This document shows positions 1 to 7,440 of a stretch of 23,933 nucleotides of DNA, one piece after another; position 1 is the first letter of the stretch; each line of letters opens with the position of its first letter. The notes below the pieces were generated by a model that saw only the letters and a list, made by a program, of their open reading frames with translations, had not been told where the DNA came from and did no database searches. This DNA comes from Hypsibius dujardini (Eukaryota > Tardigrada > Eutardigrada > Parachela > Hypsibiidae). The stretch spans positions 1-23,933 of the forward strand of contig LRSR01005904.1 in assembly GCA_001579985.1 (NCBI GenBank). Reading direction: 5' to 3'. Made by a program: the position numbers and the translations under genes.

Positions 1-272
1 AAATTGCTGCCACATATTTATATAATATATATATATATTTACAATAATAAAGCGTAGTGCCTTGCGTGGCAAAGTGGATGACTTGACGTCACAGGAAGGT
101 ACAATAAGAAAACACGGGTGCGCTTAACCCAAGGTCGAATTTCCTCCTTCGAAGAGAGAGTCGTAACGCAGCCGAACCAGTGCTTACGATTCACTGATTG
201 CTTCTCCTAAATGCGGGAAGAGGGACCGAAAATAACACGTGCCATCCTTTTATCCGGACTGTCTTCTTGCTT

Positions 273-833
273 TCATGGTGACTGGCACCAACACATGTAA
301 ACATTTTTGCCCTGTAATACGAGTGAAATTCCTATTGCCTGACTCGAAACCGCACACTGCACGTGAACCAAAACTAATAAAGGCCGTGATAACTCCATGG
401 TGTAAGTAGTAAGATTTGCGTGTTTCACAATCGCAATTCTTTTGTACCTTTGTAATCCTGTCACACGCTGTGGAGCCGCACACTGGGAGCCAACTGTCAA
501 GTAGGCATACTCCCAAAATGACGACCGAATGAGCCAACTGACACTTTGTCCCGTGGCGTCGCCTGTGAAGTTCAATTGGTCGTTCACAAAACGAAACTTT
601 GACCGGTGACCAGCCACGAGCTTTGCAGTCCATTCCTCCAGGAAATGGGCCCCATGACAGTGACTACGCCCTGTTATGGTTATGGACCTGTATATAGAAT
701 GACTCCCATCCCATAATAAGCGACTCCCATAAATTAGCCACCGTTTCCGGTCGATAAAATAAAGTGTGAACCACTGTAACTGATTGTGTACACGCACATT
801 GTAGACAAGGGGACGCGAAAGTACCCCCGGCAC
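273..833 (-). CDS. Doubtful hypothetical ORF, possibly an exon
   Basis: An open frame of about 186 codons reads on the minus strand. It has no ATG at its 5' end; the nominal first codon is GTG. If it is coding, it would therefore be an internal or last exon. The translation has several Cys and Trp residues and two N-glycosylation sequons (NFT and NLT), which would suit an extracellular protein, but I recognise no family. Another minus-strand frame of similar quality overlaps it (250-633). An open frame of this length is borderline by chance in a 24 kb window. Poly-pyrimidine plus AG acceptor candidates occur near its 5' part. Treat as unproven. Confidence 0.2.
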   Translation of the reverse strand: MPGVLSRPLVYNVRVHNQLQWFTLYFIDRKRWLIYGSRLLWDGSHSIYRSITITGRSHCHGAHFLEEWTAKLVAGHRSKFRFVNDQLNFTGDATGQSVSWLIRSSFWEYAYLTVGSQCAAPQRVTGLQRYKRIAIVKHANLTTYTMELSRPLLVLVHVQCAVSSQAIGISLVLQGKNVYMCWCQSP

Positions 834-1170
834 TATAGCACATAGGGGTCCCTACAAATATTGGAAACTCAGGTAATCTGATGGAGTCGAAGAAAAAGCC
901 GGATGGCCAGGACTGTGAAGGCACTTAATTTACACAAGCAGGGACCTTTTATTTACCATCGTTGGTGCGATATGCAGCAGGCAATCGTTAAAATCTGCCC
1001 GCAGCAGCTTTGTCTTCGCGAAGGGAGCCTCACCTCTTCCGCGATCCCCCCGCAGTAGTGAATACCGAAATCACCTTGCCCTTGAACAGTAACATTATTA
1101 CGTGCATAAACTGAATGTGCGCATAGTCTATGGGAAATTGTCCTTTTATTCGCCAAAACCATCTCCGAAA

Positions 1171-1192
1171 AGAGAGAGAGAGTGAGGGAGAG

Positions 1193-1238
<46 letters not shown>
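1171..1238. repeat. (AG)n microsatellite
   Basis: This is an almost uninterrupted AG dinucleotide run of about 68 bp. It has one short interruption (GTGAGGG/GGC) near 1191-1198. It lies about 170 bp upstream of the receptor start codon. Confidence 0.95.
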
Positions 1239-1241
<3 letters not shown>

Positions 1242-1404
1242 GACAGTATGACAGTTCTCGCGTTAAGCGGGAAAAGGTTAGTTTCTTTATATATCAACAG
1301 GATTCCCGCGTCATTCCATCTGTTAGTACTCCCAGCAGTCCCCTTGCCATTTATGCAGATTATCACCCGCGCCAAATCACACTCGTAAGAATAATATTTA
1401 AATA

Positions 1405-4057
1405 ATGTCCATCACACCATCACCCTCCGTGATGAACGCCTCCGAGCTGGCCCACCAACTCGCCCTAATTAAGGGACCCAACTGGTCCCCCATCCCGGCC
1501 TTCTTCATGGTGGTCTGCATGCTGGCCCTCGCGTCCAACGGCGCCGTCATGGTGGCCTTCATGACGCAGCGCAGTCTCCGCACGCCCTTCAACGTCTACC
1601 TGATGAACCTGGTCACGGCGAACTTCCTCCACGCGGCCATTGAAAATCCCGCGGAGATTGTCAACGAGCTCTACTCCGGATGGTGGCTCGGTGACGGCTA
1701 CTGCACCCTCTTCATCTACAGCAAGTATCTCATCAAGCCGTGGGTCTGCTCGAGCCACGCGCTGATCACGACTAACCGGATTTGGGCGATCCTCTGGCCG
1801 CATTCGTACCGCCAGACGCACAGTCGCAGGGTTGCCTTCTTGGTCTGCTTCGGGGGATTCCTCTACGTCCACATCATCGACTTGCCGGGATTTATCTTGG
1901 ACCTCCTGTACTATCGCCTTCCATTGGTGACGCATGTGTGCTTCCTCAATTACAACGCCCAACCGGAGTGGTCGCTGGCCGCGCAGCTACTGTGCTACGA
2001 CATCTTCCTGTTCGTGGTGCTGTTTGCCTATCCGATCATCTGGTGGAAGCGCCATCAACGCAACAAGGCTATGGCTCCGAAAAGGATACAGGTTAAATAT
2101 GGCTCAGCTAAACTAGCTAAGATATCATAAGTCAAACATTCAACTAGCTAAGACATCATGAGTTAAACTAAAACTGTAATTACGCAGTTTTTAGTTTCAG
2201 TTTTCTTAGCCTTTGAATAGAAGTAGACTACTAGTGTTTCTATTAAACATTTGACTGAATGGAAACTTATTTAAAACTATTACGCTGACTAATTAATTTT
2301 TAGTTTTATTTGCCTCAGTTTCTCAAAAGAACTAGACTAATTTTAGTTACGTACGAATTAATTAACTGCAAAAGCTTAATTAAAAATGATTTTTATTTAA
2401 CAACTTTTTACTTTTGTTTTCCTTAGTTTCTCAAATGCTCAATCAATCAATCAATCAAATAGTCTAAAGGCTTTAGTGACGAAGCAAATACAACTTAGGG
2501 AACATCTGTTAATGACGTCCGTATTGATTAGGGGGGTAGGGGGCGAAAAATACCTGACGAACTCTGACTGTACGGTATGGGGGGGGGTAGGCCGGCGTCC
2601 TGATGTCAGCTTTGGGGAACCCAGTACACGTGGAAATTAATAATTTTTGAATTTCTGCGGCAATTCCTATTTATTTATTTTTTTGATTTTTTAATTACAC
2701 ATTTCTCGAAAATGCCGGCAAGCCGGTAGTAGCACGGTACAACTCATCGGAGGCACCGAAGCCGGCCTACAATGCCGTGGACGAAGAGTTCAAGGAGAAG
2801 CATATGCGCACCTCTCTCTACTTCACCCAGATTGTGCGCTGTAATGACCGCCGGTGCTGCCGCGGTTGTTGGCGATCTTCGTTCCCCAAGGTGTTTTCTC
2901 ATCGCTTTCTAACCCCTTCAATTCGTTACGGCAGTGGCCCAAAAGGACCAGTTCCTATTGACCCCGCTACAGACGAAGACATGAGCGATGATGACGAGGT
3001 CGCTGCTCACGTACCAGCATCGCCCAAGGATAGCCCTATCATTTCAGATTTGATGATTGGCTGCGTAGCGACTTGGTGGAGGACAGGCCCGATTTGGAGT
3101 GATGAAAATACACTTCACGTTTTTTTTCTGTAATGGAAGGGGTCTTTGGTTTTCTGACGTCGGAAACCGAAGATCTACGGGGGTGTTAAAAACATTCTGA
3201 CGAACTCTGACGTTAAGGGAGGGGCTGTCGAGTCGCCTAATAAAAATGACTGACGTCATTAACGGATGTTCCCTTGAGGATGAATCCTAACATAATGTTC
3301 CCTTACTGTAAACGCATTTACAACTAGCAAGTCTATTAATTAATTTTTCAGTTTTAGTTGTTTTAATTTCTCAAAAGAACTGAACTACTTTTAGTTGCGT
3401 ACGATTTAAAAAAGTGGAAAAGTTTAAATAAAACTGAACATTTTTAGTGATCAATTTTTTAGTTTTCCTTTTCGTAAAAGTTTCTGAAAAGATGTAAACG
3501 AAAGTTTTAGTTACAAAGATTTCAGTGCGACCACAAGTAAAATTAGCGGCGTAGTTACTTGATTGACTGAGAAATAAATTAATTCACTAGTTTTTTTTGG
3601 CTTATTTTAACTCTCACTACAGATCAGTGTGATTACCAAGAAGGTCGGGCCGGTGCCGGCGACGACGCGATCGGTCACTCGCACGACGACGGATGAGGGG
3701 AGGTCGGCCACACGGACCGACGGGGAGACCGCAACGGTGGTGGAGGAGGATTCTGGCGGAGATGATCCGGAGGAGGGGCCACGGGATCGGTCCAAGCTTA
3801 AGGCGGGCGGGGCACGACCAAAGTCGAAGGCGTTCTTAATTCTAACGATGCTTACACTCAGTCTCCTAGTCTGCTGGACCCCCATGATGACGTTCTACAC
3901 AATCACCAACTGGGTGGTAGTGCATGGGGATGAGTTTCTGGAGGTGAGCTTGGCGTTGTTCGCCATTCAATCGCTGGTGGATCCGCTGCTCTTCATCGTC
4001 ACCATGCCGGATTTACGGACGACCTTTCGGCGGTGGTTGGGAATGCGGCAGCCATAA
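1405..4057 (+). CDS. Orphan rhodopsin-like G-protein-coupled receptor
   Basis: Predicted exons are 1405-2091, 2723-2890 and 3623-4057, all joined in phase 0, giving about 429 residues. Exon 1 encodes a short N-terminus with an NAS glycosylation site and helices 1-5. Helix 1 has the LASNG motif, helix 2 is VYLMNLVTANF, a Cys (YCTLF) precedes helix 3, and the extracellular loop 2 Cys is in THVCFLN. The DRY position reads NRI (TTNRIWAI), so the usual acidic residue is absent. Exon 2 encodes a Cys/Arg-rich part of the third intracellular loop (RCNDRRCCRGCW). Exon 3 gives the rest of that loop, helix 6 with CWTP, helix 7 with DPLLF in place of NPxxY, and a short tail. The ligand is unknown; it should signal at the plasma membrane. 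The start is the first ATG of the open frame. Exon 2's acceptor is the first AG after a T-rich tract. Its donor at 2891 (AAG-GTGTTT) is uncertain, because the open frame runs to 3133 and phase-0 donors also exist at 2999, 3011 and 3065. Skipping exon 2 keeps frame. Confidence 0.8.
2092..2722 (+). other. Receptor intron 1
   Basis: The donor is CAG-GTTAAAT after 2091 and the acceptor is GGCAAG before 2723. The intron is AT-rich and built of TTTTAGTT/AACTAAAA stretches. It has a short (CAAT)n run near 2441-2457, a G-run near 2580, and the left terminal repeat of the 2497-3272 segment. No gene is seen. Confidence 0.6.
2275..3490 (+). repeat. AT-rich direct repeats flanking receptor exon 2
   Basis: About 150-170 bp near 2275-2440 and about 150 bp near 3330-3490 align in the same orientation. 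Shared landmarks in order are TTTCTCAAAAGAACT, TTTTAGTT-RCGTACGA, AAAAG-TTAA and TAGTTTTC/TTTCT. Identity is roughly three quarters by eye. Related TTTTAGTT-rich sequence recurs at about 4690-4980 and 8270-8540. The family is not recognised; it could be a decayed transposon or a low-complexity expansion. Confidence 0.5.
2497..3272. mobile_element. TIR-bounded segment spanning receptor exon 2
   Basis: AGGGAACATCTGTTAATGAC begins at about 2497, and its inverted copy ends at about 3272 with one mismatch over roughly 23 bp. Inside the termini the 15-mer CTGACGAACTCTGAC occurs twice in the same direction (near 2558 and 3198). No clear target-site duplication is seen. The segment contains the GC-rich coding exon 2 of the receptor. 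It is therefore either two separate elements flanking the exon, or an element that once moved with the exon. Confidence 0.45.
2891..3622 (+). other. Receptor intron 2 (possible exon extension at its start)
   Basis: If the donor is at 2891, this is the second intron, ending at CTCTCACTACAG before 3623. The exon 2 frame stays open to 3133 and encodes an acidic, Pro-rich stretch (PIDPATDEDMSDDDEV). A longer exon with a later phase-0 donor is therefore possible. The rest is AT-rich repeat sequence plus the right terminal repeat of the 2497-3272 segment. Confidence 0.5.
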
Positions 4058-4242
4058 ATGCGGTTCGATGACTTGTTTCCTGAAAGAATCGGCGGAAGGA
4101 GGAACCGATCATCGACCGTTTATAGTCGCAAACGCCAACCAATTATGTACAGAATCATATGTTAATAACCTTTACGCGTCTGCATGTGTGTGTGTGTGTG
4201 GGGGAGTGGGGGAGTGCAATTGGCACAGACAGAATATAAGTA

Positions 4243-4474
4243 TGAGGCAAAATGCGTATTTCGGCTCACCCTCCACTTGATCGATAAATCGGCTCACTCA
4301 TGGGTTTCTCTTTGATGGTGGGTGCTTGATTGTTTGATTTGCTGTATTATACCAAAGTATACTATAGCACTTCTAAGAATCAAACAATCAAGCAGCTGCT
4401 ATCAAAGAGGAATCGATGAGTGAGCCGATTTATCGACCAAGTGGAGGGTGAGCCAAAATACACACTTTGCCTCC
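4243..4474. mobile_element. Foldback/MITE-like element with ~95 bp arms
   Basis: The left arm (about 4243-4340) and the right arm (about 4378-4474) are inverted copies at roughly 85% identity. They share the block GGCTCACCCTCCACTTG, then CGATAAATCGGCTCACTCAT, and GCTTGATTGTTTGATT next to the loop. The loop is about 38 bp. TA dinucleotides at 4241-4242 and 4475-4476 would fit a TA target duplication. There is no coding capacity. It lies about 185 bp after the receptor stop codon, so it may be inside the 3' UTR, where the RNA would form a long imperfect hairpin. Confidence 0.75.
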
Positions 4475-4866
4475 TACTAGAAACAAAAAAGTAAACGCAA
4501 ATTGGAGCTGTACTCACTTCACTATATTTTACTTTCTTTTAGTTTTTGATTGCGGGTATGCAGGGTATTATGTTGGAAGTACCGGTACAGTTGTGTCAGC
4601 ATCATACAACACACAGAGTTGCACCATTATCGGTATAATAAAGGTAGTCCTGATTGTGAGTCGATAGTCCCAATCAGTGTCTAGGGATGGAAAAAAATTA
4701 GTCTACTAATACTGTTTAGTTTTTTAGTCAACTTTAAGTTAAGCTACCAACATGTTTTTAGTTTAGCATTGGGTTAATTTAAATTTCTAAGTCTAGTTGA
4801 AATTAATTTGTGCGTTTTTTTAGTTTTTTTTTTTGTTACTAATTTTAGTATTTCTAATTTTTTTTT

Positions 4867-4900
4867 AAAGTTCTTCCCACTTAAATGTGGGAAGAACTTT
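4867..4900. repeat. Perfect 14 bp hairpin
   Basis: AAAGTTCTTCCCAC at 4867-4880 is the exact reverse complement of 4887-4900, with a 6-base loop TTAAAT. It is embedded in T-rich sequence. The function is unknown; it may be the core of a decayed inverted-repeat element. Confidence 0.7.
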
Positions 4901-5379
4901 TAGTCGGGGCTTTTCTTAGTCAACTAAAAAAACTCTAAACGAGTCAAAAACAGCTAGTTTTTAGTTTAGTTTAGTTTAGCCATGCCTATACGGACAGTGC
5001 CCCCTTTTAAGTGTGTACTAGGCCTCCCATGCTCGCTGTTTTATAAAGCTTTACGCATTGTTACAACGACGAAAATTTTTGATGCTTAAAAATTTAAGCG
5101 AGCTACATTACTAACTGGATGATAAAGGCATCGCCAAAATTGCGCATTACAACAGCTTTGGCCAAAACTGTACCGCACATGCCAACCGATCGATAAGCTG
5201 TCCCTGCTGAATATCGGAGCAAATACGAGTTGAAATTACAGTTCCCGATTACAAAATGCAGCTGCAACTACTCATGAGAGAGGTTGATTACAAATTACAT
5301 TCGGGTGTAATGACTGAACGGAGTTGATTGGTCTGTGTGGAAATTATTTACGCTATAAAATTAATAGGCATAATAATTA

Positions 5380-6285
5380 GGAGAGAGCTATGCCCACAAC
5401 CTTACACAACCTTTCGCTATGCTCACAACGCACACAACCTATTTAATTATCAATTGTTATGTACACAACCTTTTTCGCTAATTGTTGGACACAACCTTTT
5501 CCGGAGGATTATTTTTTATATACTTCTGGTTGCATTACTGATCATGAGGAGGGTCCTTATTTAGTAGAAGGTATACAGGGTTTATGGGATCTTAACGTGA
5601 AAACTAGTCAATCATGTGTGGCCTGGGTTTTGCCACCGATCAGATGGTCACCACAGTCGGTTGACCGGGATTCGGGGGTCGTCCGCCCACTCTTGGAAAT
5701 TGTTCTAGATAGGCTGCGCTTATAAAACTGTCCAGAGAGCTTCGCAGTCGACTTGGAGCCAACCGAATTGTTGCAGGATTTTGATTGAGAACCAAGGCCA
5801 CTAGGTTTGCAACTGCGTAAAATCCGCACGCCACTCCGTCCGTCTGTTGCTGGACCCGCGGAATGAACATATCTAACTTTCCTGTTAGTTTGCCGAGCAG
5901 TCGTCGGATGGTCTGTTTAAGGTCTGCAGACAAGGACGTGCCGAGTGCCGAGTCGAACAGCATTAACCGACCTTCTTGTGGTTCAAATGCCACCCAATGT
6001 TCAGCACCCCGGTTCTCATGAATCAGCTGAATCGCATGCAAATTATCTGCAGAAAATGATGCCATATTCTCCTTCATCTGTTCCTGATACCAAAGCCCAG
6101 TGATCGGTGCACCGGTATCTTTATATCCCTTAATGGGTTTTCGGGAAAAGGTTGTGTACATAGCTAAAGGTTGTGTCCAACAATTAGCGAAAAAGGTTGT
6201 GTACATAGCAATTGATAATTAAAAAGGATGTGTGGGTTGTGAGCATAGCGAAAGGTTGTGTAGGGTTGTGAGCATAGCCCTCACC
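5380..6285. mobile_element. Mutator-like non-autonomous transposon carrying a protease ORF
   Basis: The 9 bp direct repeat TAATAATTA at 5371-5379 and 6286-6294 brackets a 906 bp segment. Its ends are inverted repeats of about 125 bp at roughly 90% identity, starting GGAGAGAGCTATGC (left) and GGTGAGGGCTATGC (right, read inward). The arms are made of sub-repeats around GCTATG-YWCACAACC-TTT. The right arm has one extra 18 bp sub-repeat. A 9 bp duplication, a GG terminus and long TIRs match Mutator-like elements. No transposase is present, so it would need one in trans. The interior holds a Ulp1-type protease frame on the minus strand (5640-6206), whose first codons lie in the right TIR. The AT-rich flank means the duplication should be confirmed against an empty site. 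Confidence 0.7.
5640..6206 (-). CDS. Ulp1/SENP-like C48 cysteine protease domain inside transposon
   Basis: This is an intact frame of 188 residues. The ATG at 6206 and a second ATG at 6161 (residue 16) both lie in the terminal repeat; the second may be the better start. The C48 catalytic set is visible: His70 in EHWVAF, Asp85 in LMLFDSALG, a Gln at 119-121 (VQQQTDG) and Cys127 in ACGFYAVANLVAL. An upstream TGLWYQEQ segment matches the position of the GLQ-like substrate-cleft motif of transposon-borne C48 proteases. Families of this type cleave ubiquitin-like modifiers such as SUMO. Typical proteins are larger; here there is only a minimal catalytic domain and no N-terminal regulatory part. 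It ends (GQPTVVTI) inside the element. It may be a captured host gene fragment or the remnant of a larger transposon protein. Activity and expression are unknown. Confidence 0.6.
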   Translation of the reverse strand: MYTTFFANCWTQPLAMYTTFSRKPIKGYKDTGAPITGLWYQEQMKENMASFSADNLHAIQLIHENRGAEHWVAFEPQEGRLMLFDSALGTSLSADLKQTIRRLLGKLTGKLDMFIPRVQQQTDGVACGFYAVANLVALVLNQNPATIRLAPSRLRSSLDSFISAAYLEQFPRVGGRPPNPGQPTVVTI

Positions 6286-6450
6286 TAATAATTATTAATA
6301 TTATTTATTTATATTTTGGTATATTATTTATTTAATATGAACTGCATATGACTTGATGGAGTGAGAGTATTCGTACTGTAATTGCACAGTATTCTGCTAC
6401 CAGGCCTGGATCGATTGACCAGTCCGAAAACCCCCATTTCATACTGATTA

Positions 6451-6712
6451 CTGCCGATCTCAAGGGTCGATTATGCCCCACCCCCGCTGATTCACATCAA
6501 GCCTAAGCGGATCGTTCGATTCCGTTCACCTGTCCGTGATTGGCCCGTTGGTTTTGCCTGACAGGCTATGCTACCCTGCTTGATGGAAATGAAGATTTCG
6601 GTTTCAAAATTTCAAAGTCAGTAAAGTTTAAGCGAATCTGAATGAACAATCAAGCGAGCGACGGAACGTGTTATCGGGCCGGACCTCAAATCGACCCTTG
6701 AGATCGGGAGCG
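6451..6712. mobile_element. MITE-like element with 19 bp TIRs
   Basis: CCGATCTCAAGGGTCGATT at 6454-6472 has a perfect inverted copy at 6689-6707. TA dinucleotides at 6449-6450 and 6713-6714 could be the target duplication. The interior of about 215 bp is non-coding. It directly abuts the next element. Confidence 0.55.
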
Positions 6713-6719
6713 TACAGTA

Positions 6720-6923
6720 CTGTACTGCCACGATTTTAAGGGTGGGTTTTTTGCCCTACACGTAAATTACCGACCCCCGGTCCAACTTGTGTTCATTGGT
6801 TCACTACGCTTTTGGCGGACCGAATATTCGGCCGTTGATGAATGGAGGTGAATCCGTGACGTCACATACAGTCTATCAGGAGTGGGCGGGGCTTAACCCA
6901 CCCTTAAAATCGTGGCAGTACAG
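6720..6923. mobile_element. MITE-like element with 29-30 bp perfect TIRs
   Basis: CTGTACTGCCACGATTTTAA starts at 6720 and continues AGGGTGGGTT. The exact reverse complement ends at 6923. TA occurs immediately outside on both sides (6718-6719 and 6924-6925). The length is 204 bp, with no coding capacity. TA duplication and short perfect TIRs fit a Tc1/mariner-mobilised MITE. The perfect match of the TIRs suggests recent insertion. Confidence 0.7.
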
Positions 6924-7440
6924 TATTGATTTCTGCCGATCGGAAGCAGACTAGCTATTGTGTTGAACTACTATGCAGTCTAGTCCCCTACACTTCCGTC
7001 CTTCATCCTGAAAGATGAAACCAACAGTAAATCAGCTGAGATTAAAGACTAAACCCGCTGTTCGTAATGTAATATGTATGAAAGGCATTCGTAAGGGAAT
7101 ACATGGAATTAAACATGAAATTCAAACTGTTCTATTCTACTTTTCCTGTACTGTCGTAGTACAAAGAGTGTTCAATTTCCTTCCCTATTCTGTTTCAACA
7201 TATCATGAAATACACGGAAATGAAGCAAGGCAAAGGGACAGACGGAAAACTCGTGAGCTTCGAGACAAGTGAAGAGAAGGGATGCTAAATCCCTAAGACA
7301 GAAAAGAGTGAAGTGCAACGGTCTGCCGGGCGCATGAGAGTGTCCAAAGTATTCTTACTGCCGAAAGCGGACATGTAAAATGATATCAGAACAATGGGTG
7401 GTAAGCCAAATCTTCCTATTCCATGAATCGTAGAAAAAAA

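Larger units (their letters stand above)
1..1404. other. 5' flank, no confirmed gene
   Basis: This stretch precedes the receptor gene. Open frames exist on the minus strand, but they overlap one another and mostly start at non-ATG codons. The only one given its own entry is at 273-833. The (AG)n microsatellite near 1171-1238 makes several artificial frames. I see no recognisable domain, RNA gene or mobile element. The promoter and any 5' UTR of the receptor probably lie in the last few hundred bases, but no specific motif decides this. Confidence 0.5.
4058..5379. other. Gene-free repeat-rich spacer
   Basis: This contains the receptor 3' UTR, a short (GT)n run at about 4184-4200, the foldback element at 4243-4474, TTTTAGTT-type AT-rich sequence from about 4690 to 4980, and the perfect hairpin at 4867-4900. 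No supported coding region was found between 4058 and the transposon at 5380. Confidence 0.6.
6286..7440. other. Spacer with two MITE-like elements, otherwise no gene
   Basis: This lies between the transposon and the 3' end of the GrpE gene. It contains inverted-repeat elements at 6451-6712 and 6720-6923. From about 6990 to 7440 I see no convincing gene; the 85-codon plus-strand frame at 7015-7272 has no recognisable features. The GrpE 3' UTR should lie in the right-hand part, but I found no clear poly(A) signal on the minus strand. Confidence 0.5.

Noticed and set aside
953-1388. Frames with long Ser-Leu or Arg-Glu runs
   Set aside because: They translate the AG microsatellite and have no other coding signs.
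1465-1962. 165-codon minus-strand frame across receptor exon 1
   Set aside because: It is the mirror frame of a GC-rich exon with clear seven-helix protein on the plus strand.
2891-2934. A 44 bp intron inside receptor exon 2
   Set aside because: GT and AG are present, but joining would bring a stop codon within nine codons.
5459-5725. Plus-strand 88-codon frame starting in the left TIR
   Set aside because: Its start is the inverted copy of the protease leader, but the rest overlaps the end of the protease frame and has no domain signs.
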